A stretch of 8,019 nucleotides of DNA from an uncultured bacterium (GCA_900556295.1 USOK01000067.1:1-8019), one strand, 5' to 3'; numbered from the stretch's first letter, positions 1 to 5,854 are shown. Numbers and translations are program-made. Notes: generated from the sequence alone by a model not told the origin.

Positions 1-35
1 ACATAGGGCATATCGTTTAATTGATGTTCTTCCAT
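1..35 (-). CDS. Start of a leftward gene, cut by the window edge (first 11 codons)
   Basis: The reverse strand reads ATG at 35-33 and gives MEEHQLNDMPY before the window ends. The start is supported by a strong Shine-Dalgarno AAAGAGG at 47-41, five bases upstream. A plausible promoter lies just before it, and a 16-bp palindrome lies just before the promoter. Too little protein is visible to name a family or function. Confidence 0.5.
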   Translation of the reverse strand, partial: MEEHQLNDMPY

Positions 36-55
36 TTTTACCTCTTTATCAGATT

Positions 56-83
56 ATCGTAACATCAAAAAAAGGTTTATCAA
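56..83 (-). promoter_or_regulatory. Candidate sigma70 promoter for the leftward gene at the window start
   Basis: On the reverse strand, TTGATA (83-78) is followed by a 16-bp spacer and TACGAT (61-56). This would start transcription near position 49, giving a leader of about 14 bases that just includes the ribosome site. The -35 is a 5/6 match and the -10 a 4/6 match, so this is a moderate call. Confidence 0.35.
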
Positions 84-87
84 TACG

Positions 88-103
88 AGTAGAACTTTCT
101 ACT
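88..103. promoter_or_regulatory. Perfect 7-bp palindrome next to a candidate promoter; possible operator
   Basis: AGTAGAA-CT-TTCTACT is an exact inverted repeat with a 2-bp centre. It ends five bases from the candidate -35 of the leftward gene. Its size, symmetry and position fit a dimeric regulator site. No T-run or larger stem suggests a terminator. The regulator is unknown. Confidence 0.3.
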
Positions 104-260
104 TGTAAACTTTTCTGTATTATCTCAGTTATCTTCATATTTATCGCAACTTACAAGTTTGGATGACAGATATGAAATTCTTCAAAATGCGCAATCCAGC
201 ATGTACTCAGCTATGAACATGATTTCAACAAACAATAAAATTGCTTTAGGATTAAATTAA
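93..260 (+). pseudogene. 3' remnant of a protein gene (55 codons, no start)
   Basis: A frame open from just after a TAG (90-92) to a TAA (258-260) encodes a helix-like protein end, including LSQLSSYLSQL and further on DDRYEILQNAQSSMY, and finishes NKIALGLN. There is no ATG/GTG/TTG with a ribosome site, and the only ATG codons lie deep in the frame. A strong terminator follows 27 bases later, as expected after a real gene. The best reading is a decayed or truncated copy whose 5' end was lost, with the leftward gene and its promoter now beside it. The source family was not recognised. A chance open frame in AT-rich DNA is the alternative. Confidence 0.45.
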
Positions 261-287
261 TATTTTCACGTACTACCAAACACTTAC

Positions 288-327
288 AAAGCACTTTTAA
301 TTAATTTTAAAAGTGCTTTATTTTTTA
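288..327 (+). terminator. Rho-independent terminator after the gene remnant
   Basis: A 13-bp perfect stem, AAAGCACTTTTAA (288-300) against TTAAAAGTGCTTT (307-319), has a 6-base loop and is followed by a run of six T (321-326). Confidence 0.85.
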
Positions 328-345
328 CAAAAATCAACCAAAAAT

Positions 346-374
346 TTGATGTTTTCTACCTCGCAAAATAATAA
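346..374 (+). promoter_or_regulatory. Sigma70-type promoter of the 65-residue membrane protein
   Basis: TTGATG (346-351), a 17-bp spacer and TAATAA (369-374) predict a start near 381 and a leader of about 30 bases. The promoter sits between the upstream terminator and the gene, so the gene is probably transcribed alone. Confidence 0.55.
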
Positions 375-410
375 AATTAGACTGTCGTACAAATATGAGG
401 ATTTAAAATT

Positions 411-608
411 ATGAAATGGATTATTATTTTATTGCTGATTGCAGCCGGCGTTTGGGCATATTTAAATGTTGACTTTACAGGCGCAAAAAACAATGCTCAA
501 GACAGTGCAATTAATGCAATTAAAAATGAAAAAACTATTAAAAAATTCTTTGATGCAGATCAGCAAAACAAACAAGAAACTCAAGATACGATTAGAGACA
601 ATTTCTAA
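411..608 (+). CDS. Small single-pass membrane-anchored protein, function unknown
   Basis: The 65-residue protein starts MKWIIILLLIAAGVWAYL, one hydrophobic segment at about residues 3-20 preceded by a lysine. That fits an uncleaved anchor or a weak signal peptide. The remaining 45 residues are polar and rich in K, N, D and Q, probably helical, and end in TIRDNF. The ribosome site is GAGG at 397-400, ten bases before the ATG, which is a slightly long spacing. It has its own promoter and a strong terminator, so it is a monocistronic unit. No family was recognised. Small inner-membrane proteins of this shape often tether or modulate partners, but nothing here shows a partner. The frame at 466-894 that overlaps it is a shadow. 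Confidence 0.8.
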   Translation: MKWIIILLLIAAGVWAYLNVDFTGAKNNAQDSAINAIKNEKTIKKFFDADQQNKQETQDTIRDNF

Positions 609-633
609 AATAGTAAAATTTCAAAATTTTTGC

Positions 634-663
634 ATACCCGCCAAACTAATGGCGGGTATTTTT
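634..663 (+). terminator. Rho-independent terminator of the 65-residue membrane protein gene
   Basis: The GC-rich 9-bp stem ATACCCGCC (634-642) pairs with GGCGGGTAT (651-659) across an 8-base loop. A T-run at 659-663 follows, 25 bases after the stop codon. Confidence 0.9.
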
Positions 664-701
664 GTATATAAGTTTTTGCAACTCTTATTTAAAACATATA
701 C

Positions 702-731
702 AAAAACAGGGCTGAAAAACCAGCCCTGTTT
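702..731 (-). terminator. Terminator of the leftward sigma/anti-sigma operon
   Basis: An 11-bp perfect stem, AAACAGGGCTG (704-714) against CAGCCCTGTTT (721-731), has a 6-base loop. On the reverse strand it is followed by TTTTT (706-702). It lies 17 bases past the stop of the Spy-like gene and separates the convergent units. It may also act weakly on the forward strand. Confidence 0.85.
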
Positions 732-748
732 CACATATTTTAAGACAA

Positions 749-1336
749 TTAATCTTTTGGAGGAGGCGGAGGACAAGGACCTTCTGGTCTTGGACCGTTT
801 GGCCCGAATGCCGGATGTCCGCCTTTTTTATGTTCTTTTTCGAACTTTTTACGACCTTCTTCTTTCATTTTTTTCAATTCTTTCAACTGTTTAGATGTCA
901 AAATTGATTCAAACTCTTTCATATTTTGCATACGAAGTTCGTGCATTCCACGTTTAAGTGCTCCAATTTCTTTATGCAATTGTTCGATTTGAGCCTGTTT
1001 ATCACGTTCTAACAATTTTGATTTTTTAATACCTTCAATCTCGTCTTTTTTCTCTTTCATTTTAGCCATAAGCGGTTGCATTTGCTCAAAACCTTTTTTG
1101 CGAATTGCCTCAGCTTTAGCCTTTTGTTCATCTGTTAATTTCAAACGTTTTTCAAATTCTGCATTGCGTTTTGCAAAATCTGGACCTTTTGGCGGTTTTT
1201 TACAATTGCAAGGAGCTTGTTTCGCACAATTGCATTTTGGGTTTCCGCAATTGCAAGGAGCTTTTGTATCAGCAAAACATGTTGATGCTGATGCAAACAT
1301 TAATAAGCTTGCCATAATTAATGATTTTTTTAACAT
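749..1336 (-). CDS. Exported Spy/CpxP-like (LTxxQ) protein with a Cys-Asn-Cys-rich N-terminus
   Basis: The 195-residue protein has a signal peptide (KK, then hydrophobic 6-16, likely cleaved after A22 in TCFA-D). Six cysteines follow in three CNC/CNC-like units (C28, C30, C35, C37, C43, C45). Residues 55-170 form a charged helical domain with two LTxxQ motifs, LTDEQ at 67-71 and LTSKQ at 146-150, the hallmark of the Spy/CpxP/ZraP/CnrX superfamily. The tail is Gly/Pro/His-rich and ends in a proline run with one more Cys (C188). Family members are periplasmic chaperones or metal/stress sensors. The paired cysteines suggest thiophilic metal binding or redox sensing (inference). AAGG at seven bases supports the start. 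The gene begins 15 bp after the sigma factor stop, so it is the last gene of that operon and a likely sensor or target of it. Confidence 0.8.
   Translation of the reverse strand: MLKKSLIMASLLMFASASTCFADTKAPCNCGNPKCNCAKQAPCNCKKPPKGPDFAKRNAEFEKRLKLTDEQKAKAEAIRKKGFEQMQPLMAKMKEKKDEIEGIKKSKLLERDKQAQIEQLHKEIGALKRGMHELRMQNMKEFESILTSKQLKELKKMKEEGRKKFEKEHKKGGHPAFGPNGPRPEGPCPPPPPKD
1203..1263 (-). repeat. Short repeats coding the CNC units
   Basis: CAATTGCA occurs three times (1203, 1227, 1248), and the longer CAATTGCAAGGAGCTT occurs exactly twice (1203-1218, 1248-1263). These encode the repeated APCNC segments of the Spy-like protein, which suggests recent growth of the Cys-rich region by unit duplication. 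Confidence 0.7.
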
Positions 1337-1351
1337 GTAACATCCTTTCTT

Positions 1352-1849
1352 TTATAATAAGTCTTTTAGTTTTTCTGTTAACTCTTTTTTTGCGTTGTAC
1401 AACCTTGATTTTACTGTCCCTAACGGGCATTTCAATTTAAATGCAGTTTCTTCATAAGAATAACCGTATATTTCACACAGCATTATAACCTCTTTAAATT
1501 TTGGTTTTAAGGATTCAATTGCTGTCGTAATTATTTTTTGTCTATCATTGTTGATAACTCTGAGCTCTGGAGTTACCTTTTTGTCTTTAATTGAGTTAAA
1601 AACGTCATCATCTCCAGTTAAAGCATCTTGATTTCGTTTTTGTACTGATTTCAAATAGTCTTTTGAAACATTTTTTGCAATAGTATTTATCCAGCTCTTG
1701 AAAGATCCTTTTTCTTGATATTTTTCGGAATTTTTCCAGACCTTTATATAAACTTCTTGCTCCAAATCTTCGTTATTTTCCTTTGTAATAAGTCTTATAA
1801 TACTTTTTACATTATTTTGGTTGGTTTTAATAATTTCTTTAAAATCCAT
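1352..1849 (-). CDS. ECF-type RNA polymerase sigma factor
   Basis: The protein is 165 residues, typical for an ECF (group 4) sigma. Region 2 spans about 10-75, with DLEQEVYIKVWK (28-39; core binding) and FKSWINTIAKN (50-60; -10 recognition/melting). A variable linker follows. Region 4 spans about 107-160, with the helix-turn-helix YSYEETAFKLK...GTVKSRLYNAKKEL (-35 recognition). The ATG at 1849 is chosen over the TTG codon just before it (1852-1850) because GGTGG lies eight bases upstream of the ATG. Only three bases separate it from the anti-sigma stop, so translation is probably coupled. It should direct RNA polymerase to its own operon and perhaps other envelope-stress genes when the upstream-encoded anti-sigma releases it. 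The exact ECF subgroup cannot be assigned by eye. Confidence 0.92.
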   Translation of the reverse strand: MDFKEIIKTNQNNVKSIIRLITKENNEDLEQEVYIKVWKNSEKYQEKGSFKSWINTIAKNVSKDYLKSVQKRNQDALTGDDDVFNSIKDKKVTPELRVINNDRQKIITTAIESLKPKFKEVIMLCEIYGYSYEETAFKLKCPLGTVKSRLYNAKKELTEKLKDLL

Positions 1850-1852
1850 CAA

Positions 1853-2197
1853 CTATTCCACCATTAACAACCCGTAAGAATCTACAGGGAACCCAAAATC
1901 GTCTGCACTCAGAGTTGTTCCATATTTTAGAATGTCTGATACATTAGAATTTAAGTTCACTACACCAAGAACCGTTCCACTGAATAGAATTGCAAATACT
2001 GCGCATGCCATTTTTAATTTTGCAAAACTTTTGCGTTTTTGTGAATAATACGGTCTAACTTCCTTCAACAATTCTGAAACCTTATCCATTTGTTCTTGTT
2101 CTTTTTGACATTCGGGACAAGTTTCTAAATGTGATTTTAACATTTCTTCGTTACCGAAAGTAAATATAGCTTCGTACTTATTGCATTTTTCTGTCAT
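1853..2197 (-). CDS. Membrane anti-sigma factor with zinc-finger (ZAS/zf-HC2-like) domain
   Basis: In the 114-residue protein the first 45 residues carry the zinc-binding anti-sigma signature H23-x3-C27-x2-C30, with C5 as the likely fourth ligand. A basic stretch (48-62) leads to one membrane helix at about 63-82, then a short outer tail of some 32 residues. This topology (cytoplasmic sigma-binding domain, one span, outer sensor tail) is typical of ECF anti-sigma factors. It lies immediately upstream of the sigma gene, whereas most such pairs have the sigma gene first. AGAGG at eight bases supports the ATG. The signal could be read by the short tail, by loss of zinc or oxidation of the thiols, or through the exported Spy-like partner. 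The sequence does not decide which. Confidence 0.85.
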   Translation of the reverse strand: MTEKCNKYEAIFTFGNEEMLKSHLETCPECQKEQEQMDKVSELLKEVRPYYSQKRKSFAKLKMACAVFAILFSGTVLGVVNLNSNVSDILKYGTTLSADDFGFPVDSYGLLMVE

Positions 2198-2220
2198 TTG
2201 TTTAACCTCTATACTTATAT

Positions 2221-2245
2221 AACGATAACAAAATTAAAAAGTTCA
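2221..2245 (-). promoter_or_regulatory. Candidate ECF-dependent promoter of the anti-sigma/sigma/Spy-like operon
   Basis: On the reverse strand, TGAAC (2245-2241), 16 bases and CGTT (2224-2221) match the general ECF layout of a -35 'AAC' element and a -10 'CGT' element about 16 bp apart. Transcription would begin near 2213, leaving a leader of about 15 bases with the AGAGG ribosome site. No good sigma70 promoter was seen, although TATAAG (2219-2214) could serve as a basal -10. Autoregulation is inferred. Confidence 0.5.
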
Positions 2246-2249
2246 TTTG

Positions 2250-2278
2250 TTGAAAAAGAATTTTCGTATTATTATAAC
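2250..2278 (+). promoter_or_regulatory. Sigma70-type promoter of the rightward membrane-protein operon
   Basis: TTGAAA (2250-2255), a 17-bp spacer and TATAAC (2273-2278) form a strong candidate with a predicted start near 2285 and a leader of about 57 bases. It is divergent from the ECF promoter, and the two elements lie within 60 bp of each other. Confidence 0.6.
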
Positions 2279-2341
2279 AAATGTTAACAAAACTAGCAAA
2301 AAAATTTTTTCACTGTTTTTATAAGTTTCGGAAAATAAAAA

Positions 2342-2983
2342 ATGGCAAATTTTCAAAGTTTAAAAAATATATGTAAAAAATTAGGCGAAAACAATAAACC
2401 AACTTACGTTGTAATGTCAATTGCTGCAGTAAAAGGTATTTGTCGCCCTACTTTTACAATGATGGATAAAACAGAAAAGCCTGAAACTAAAAAATATACG
2501 GCTTTGAGAGAAGGTTTAACCGAAGCGATTGCAATCCCTGTTTACTGGGCATGCGGTGAAATCGCAGGCAAATTTGGGAAATATGTAGTTTCAAAAGCTA
2601 AAGATATAGAGTTTGCAGAAGCCGAAAAAAAGGGGAAAGTATACACTCAAGAGATGAAAGATGAAATGAAAACTGCAGCCATTAAAAAAGGGAAAACAGG
2701 TTTGATGTTCATCGGAGTTTGTACTGCTGCTTTGTTTATAATTCCGGCAGTTTGTTCTGCAATAATAAAACCAGTCATGGATGCTATGGGAATGAAAGCT
2801 CCTGACCCAAAAAACAAAAAACAAACCGCAAAACTAGATGTTGTAGAAGGAGCTAAAACGAGTATGGCACTTCCTCAAACCACACAACCACTTCAACAGT
2901 CAATAAAACCAATAGAAAAACCACAAATTGCCAAATTCTATACATCTGCACAAACAAGCGGAATGAAAGTAGGTGGCTTATGA
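2342..2983 (+). CDS. Membrane protein of an unnamed family, single module (paralogue A)
   Basis: A 213-residue protein of unknown function. Residues 35-57 hold a motif also seen in the next gene and in the 663-residue protein: R35-P36-x-F, D42-K43, then KKY and R56-E57. A moderately hydrophobic segment (58-76), a charged linker (80-118) and a strong membrane helix (119-142, ending IPAVCSAIIKPV) follow, then GMK and a Q/T/P/K-rich tail ending TSAQTSGMKVGGL. The start has only a weak site (CGGAAA about nine bases upstream). It is the first gene of the operon and overlaps the next by ATGA. No cleavable signal peptide is evident, so the N-terminus may be cytoplasmic. No known family was recognised. 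Confidence 0.8.
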   Translation: MANFQSLKNICKKLGENNKPTYVVMSIAAVKGICRPTFTMMDKTEKPETKKYTALREGLTEAIAIPVYWACGEIAGKFGKYVVSKAKDIEFAEAEKKGKVYTQEMKDEMKTAAIKKGKTGLMFIGVCTAALFIIPAVCSAIIKPVMDAMGMKAPDPKNKKQTAKLDVVEGAKTSMALPQTTQPLQQSIKPIEKPQIAKFYTSAQTSGMKVGGL

Positions 2984-3621
2984 TTACAGCAATATCAAAA
3001 GCTATTACAAATCCTACATTGGTGGACATTGCTCAGAACACAAATGCATCTGTTACAAGTGAAACAGTTTTAAAATCAGTAGGTAGACCTGGTTTTATCC
3101 TAATCGACAAGGATATAGATCCAGCAACAAAAAAATATGCTGCTGCAAAAGAATTTTTATATCAAGCAACTTGTTTAGCTATATATATGGCACTTGTTGG
3201 ACCTGTATTCAAAGCAGGTGCATTTAAAGTTGCTAAAAAATATATCTATAAAGGCGCTGAAGGCTTTGACAAATTCAAAAGCATGAAGGAATATCTTGCT
3301 TACCACAAGCTTGCAGAAAAATCACTACAAAACAGAAAAGCTTCCTTGTCAAAAGACCACTCAATATACAAATTTAATCACAACGGCTTACGAGAAGAAT
3401 TATTAAACAATAAAGCTCCAAATAAGTATCCTCAAATCAAAGGAGCAATTGAATTAGGTAGTACAATAGGCTCTGTACTTGGTTTGGCTATTTTGGCACC
3501 TCAAGTAAGTCATGCATTTATCCATCCGGCACTTAAATTCTTGGGAATGGAAGAAAAAAACAAAAAGGTTGATAAACAAATTCCTCAACCAGAGCCAAAA
3601 CACGTTGATACAAAAGCTTAA
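2980..3621 (+). CDS. Membrane protein of the same unnamed family, single module (paralogue B)
   Basis: The 213-residue protein is the paralogue of the preceding gene. R36-P37-G-F, D43-K44, PATKKY and K57-E58 align with the same motif there. The hydrophobic segment 60-80 is followed by a longer charged linker (85-150) and a second membrane helix (156-180). That helix leads into AFIHPALKFLGM, matching AIIKPVMDAMGM of paralogue A. The C-terminus is a short K/P-rich tail. The ATG overlaps the upstream stop by four bases, and AGGTGG (2971-2976) inside the upstream gene serves as ribosome site, so translation is coupled. Equal length, order and overlap suggest a tandem duplication and perhaps a heteromeric complex (inference). 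Function unknown. Confidence 0.82.
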   Translation: MITAISKAITNPTLVDIAQNTNASVTSETVLKSVGRPGFILIDKDIDPATKKYAAAKEFLYQATCLAIYMALVGPVFKAGAFKVAKKYIYKGAEGFDKFKSMKEYLAYHKLAEKSLQNRKASLSKDHSIYKFNHNGLREELLNNKAPNKYPQIKGAIELGSTIGSVLGLAILAPQVSHAFIHPALKFLGMEEKNKKVDKQIPQPEPKHVDTKA

Positions 3622-3633
3622 GAAAGGCATACT

Positions 3634-3870
3634 ATGCAAATCAATAAAATCTCATCAAACAGTACAGCACCAGTATTTGGTGCCAAGTTAGTTATAAGAA
3701 AAGGAATGTTTTCTCAAAATCAAACAAAAAATATAATTGAAAAATTTGAAAACAAAACTAAAAACATTGATGGAACTATTTATGCTGTAGGTTTTTATAC
3801 AGAAGATGCTAAACCAATAAGAAATGCTAATGTATATTACAAGAATAATGATTATCAAGATGTAAGTTAG
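3634..3870 (+). CDS. 5' part of a frameshifted gene; unknown protein with N-terminal PVFGA tag
   Basis: The 78-residue frame begins MQINKISSNSTAPVFGAKL, a polar leader ending in P-x-F-G as in the 663-residue protein (PTFAG). It is soluble-looking, with K/N-rich helix then strand-like segments such as GTIYAVGFY and NVYYKN. It starts 12 bp after paralogue B, with AGAAAGG (3621-3627) six bases before the ATG, so it is the third gene of the operon. It stops at TAG 3868-3870, while coding-like sequence continues in the next frame. Together the two parts would make a protein of about 210 residues. A truncated 78-residue product would still be translated if the frameshift is real. No family was recognised. 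Confidence 0.6.
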   Translation: MQINKISSNSTAPVFGAKLVIRKGMFSQNQTKNIIEKFENKTKNIDGTIYAVGFYTEDAKPIRNANVYYKNNDYQDVS

Positions 3871-3928
3871 GCTTAATGGTGGTGGAAATTGGACTGTTAT
3901 TAATAGCACAGATACTACAGTTGAACTA

Positions 3929-4267
3929 ATGTCTAAACTACTTGATACTTTCAAACTTCGAGAAAAAGCTGTAAATGCAACTAAAACCGCCCGTGCAGAA
4001 ATAGCAAGGTTAAAAACAGGCATAAATGAAACTTTTGAAAAAATGCACAAAGAAATGAACAAAACTCTTGATTTAGACCTTATTGGAATAGTATCAGATA
4101 AAAATGCGTTCACAACAACATTACAAGAAAATTGTTCATTTGCAAATAAAGAGATTGACGGAATTGGTGGTATTAGACCAGGTTTTAACACATTTGACAC
4201 AATAAAAGACTCTTTTGAAATGGATTGTAAATACGCAAATGAACTGCTTAATAGCAATAATACATAA
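3929..4267 (+). CDS. 3' part of the frameshifted gene (frame open from 3866)
   Basis: The first ATG of this frame is at 3929, but the frame is open from 3866 and reads V-R-L-N-G-G-G-N-W-T before it, which looks like protein continuing from the upstream frame. A one-base insertion (or two-base deletion) near 3860-3870 explains the break. No ribosome site precedes the ATG, so independent translation is doubtful. The encoded 112+ residues form a K/E/A-rich helix, probably coiled (about residues 8-50), followed by a more globular end containing the segment GIGGIRPGFNTF. The function is unknown. Alternatives are a sequencing error or, less likely, recoding. Confidence 0.55.
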   Translation: MSKLLDTFKLREKAVNATKTARAEIARLKTGINETFEKMHKEMNKTLDLDLIGIVSDKNAFTTTLQENCSFANKEIDGIGGIRPGFNTFDTIKDSFEMDCKYANELLNSNNT

Positions 4268-4383
4268 TATTGTTTAATTTGCCCCTAGCCATTAACAACA
4301 TATACATATTCTGATTTTTACTATTTTCAATATCTATATCTTTTAAAGATGCTTTGCGAACATCTCGTATAGAATTCAATATT

Positions 4384-4405
4384 CAAAAGAAATATCAAAT
4401 ATTTC
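4384..4405 (-). terminator. Weak candidate terminator of trmFO
   Basis: On the reverse strand, a 7-bp A/T-rich stem GAAATAT/ATATTTC with a 3-base loop (4405-4389) is followed by TTTT. It lies 15 bp past the trmFO stop. The stem has one G-C pair only, so function is uncertain. The rest of the gap 4268-4420 shows no gene or strong structure. Confidence 0.25.
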
Positions 4406-4420
4406 AAGTAAAGCCTCTTT

Positions 4421-5725
4421 TTACAAATTAATTTTTACCAAACACTCAACTGAGCGATTAGAAATTAATTCCGCCTTTAATTTCTTATTTTTACGTTCTT
4501 TTTTAGGCAATTCTACTGGATTAACAATTCCCCAATTTGAATTTATAGGCTGGAATTTATCATGATTTTCATCACTTATGTATTGAGTCAAAGCCCCTAA
4601 CATCGTTTCTTTCGGTAAAACGAGCAAATTTTCTCCAGTCAATAATTTTGACATATTTATGCCGGCAAGCATGCCTGTCGCAATTGACTCTGTATAACCT
4701 TCTGTACCGGTTAATTGACCTGCGAAAAACAAATCCTTCCTTGCACGTGCCTGTAATGACGGATTCAAAACTTTTGGGGAATTTATAAACGTATTTCGGT
4801 GCATTACGCCATATCTGACTATATTAACATTCTCAAGTCCAGGGATTGATTGCAATAGTTCTTTTTGCGCTCCCCATTTAAGATTTGTTTGAAACCCAAC
4901 AAGATTATAAAGCGTTTTTGCAGAATTATCCTGTCTCAATTGAACCACTGCATAGTTTTTTTCACCTGTTCGCTTGTCTATTAAGCCAACAGGTTTCATT
5001 GGGCCAAAACGAAGAGTATCAACCCCACGAGATGCCAAAACCTCAATTGGCAAACAGCTTTCAAAAAATTTAGCATTCTTTTCAAACTCTTTCAGTTCAA
5101 TTTTCGGAGCATTAATCAAAATACCATAAAACTTTTCATACTCCTCTTTATTCATCGGACAATTAATATATGAAGCTTCTCCCTTGTCGTAACGACTTGC
5201 ATAAAAAGCTTTGTCAAAATTTATACTGTCTTTTTCTACAATCGGAGCAATTGCATCGAAAAAGTGTAAATGTTCACTCTGCGTAAATTTCTTAATAGAA
5301 TTTGCTAAACTTTCAGATGTCAAAGGGCCAGACGCTATTATAGTATAACCGTTAGGAATTTCAGAAACTTCTTCCTTAAAAACTGTTATATTTTCGTCAT
5401 TATTAATTCTATCTGTTACAGTTTGGGAGAAAAGTTCTCTGTCTATTGCAAGCGCATTCCCGGCCGGAACAGCACATTCCCTAGCAATTTTTATAAGCTC
5501 CCCGCCAAGAATTTCCATTTCCTTTTTCAATAATCCGGAAGCATTGGAGCAATCAGATGCACCTAAACTATTTGAGCAGACAAATTCTGCAAACTTTCCT
5601 GTTTTATGCGCACCTGTTGATTTTTCAGGACGCATTTCGTACAAATTAACTTTTATTCCTCGTTTTGAAAGCTGTAAAGAAGCTTCCGAGCCAGCTAGTC
5701 CGGCTCCAATTACATTTACTACCAT
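4421..5725 (-). CDS. trmFO: Methylenetetrahydrofolate--tRNA-(uracil-5-)-methyltransferase TrmFO
   Basis: TrmFO methylates U54 of the tRNA T-loop to ribothymidine, using 5,10-methylenetetrahydrofolate as carbon donor and FAD/NAD(P)H as reductant, in the cytoplasm. The 434-residue length is usual for the family. The FAD-binding Rossmann motif VIGAGLAGSEA is at 5-15, followed by YEMRP (29-33) and the family signature FAEFVCSNSLG (45-55). VPAGNALAIDRE (86-97) follows. CLPIEVLASRG (224-234) contains C224, which corresponds to the catalytic cysteine near position 226 in the Bacillus enzyme; C50 corresponds to the other conserved cysteine. The C-terminal FAD contact FAGQLTGTEGYTESIATG is present. 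All key residues seen are intact. It stands alone, leftward, between unrelated genes. The ribosome site is weak. Confidence 0.97.
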   Translation of the reverse strand: MVVNVIGAGLAGSEASLQLSKRGIKVNLYEMRPEKSTGAHKTGKFAEFVCSNSLGASDCSNASGLLKKEMEILGGELIKIARECAVPAGNALAIDRELFSQTVTDRINNDENITVFKEEVSEIPNGYTIIASGPLTSESLANSIKKFTQSEHLHFFDAIAPIVEKDSINFDKAFYASRYDKGEASYINCPMNKEEYEKFYGILINAPKIELKEFEKNAKFFESCLPIEVLASRGVDTLRFGPMKPVGLIDKRTGEKNYAVVQLRQDNSAKTLYNLVGFQTNLKWGAQKELLQSIPGLENVNIVRYGVMHRNTFINSPKVLNPSLQARARKDLFFAGQLTGTEGYTESIATGMLAGINMSKLLTGENLLVLPKETMLGALTQYISDENHDKFQPINSNWGIVNPVELPKKERKNKKLKAELISNRSVECLVKINL

Positions 5726-5731
5726 AAACTC

Positions 5732-5760
5732 AGCTTATCGCAGACTGTAAAAGATGTCAA
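5732..5760 (-). promoter_or_regulatory. Candidate promoter of trmFO, giving a very short or no leader
   Basis: The reverse strand has a consensus -35 TTGACA (5760-5755), a 17-bp spacer and the poor -10 TAAGCT (5737-5732). The predicted start falls at or next to the trmFO ATG (5725), which has no good Shine-Dalgarno. Leaderless expression is possible but weakly supported. Confidence 0.3.
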
Positions 5761-5776
5761 TTTATGGATGTTTTTT

Positions 5777-5854
5777 ATTTACAAATAGGGATTATTGCGA
5801 CTTTTGTAAATTTATTGTTATATTTGTAGTAAATAACTTGCAAAAATTGTAAAT
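5777..5854. repeat. Cluster of TTGTAAAT octamers in the trmFO/663-residue-gene gap
   Basis: ATTTACAAA (5777-5785) and TTTGTAAAT (5803-5811) form a 9-bp inverted repeat 26 bp apart centre to centre. A third copy, TTGTAAAT, lies at 5847-5854 inside the spacer of the rightward promoter. The placement fits an operator array, but the AT-rich background lowers its weight. Confidence 0.35.

Noticed and set aside
466..894. 142-residue forward frame overlapping the small membrane gene and the Spy-like gene
   Set aside because: It runs through a strong terminator pair and antisense to the Spy-like gene, and it has no ribosome site. It is a shadow frame.
749..1336. Lipoprotein reading of the Spy-like protein at C20
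   Set aside because: The residues before C20 (A-S-T) do not form a good lipobox, and TCFA-D is a better type I cleavage site.
1850..1852. TTG as the start of the sigma factor
   Set aside because: The ATG directly after it is a better start at the right distance from GGTGG.
3860..3872. Programmed +1 frameshift at the stop of the 78-residue frame
   Set aside because: There is no slippery sequence, no RF2-like stop context, and no upstream Shine-Dalgarno-like stimulator. Mutation or sequencing error is simpler.
3688..4257. 189-residue reverse frame opposite the frameshifted gene
   Set aside because: The forward frames have an operon position, a ribosome site and plausible protein composition. 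The reverse frame is Ser/Phe/Ile-rich, as expected from antisense of Lys/Glu/Asn codons.
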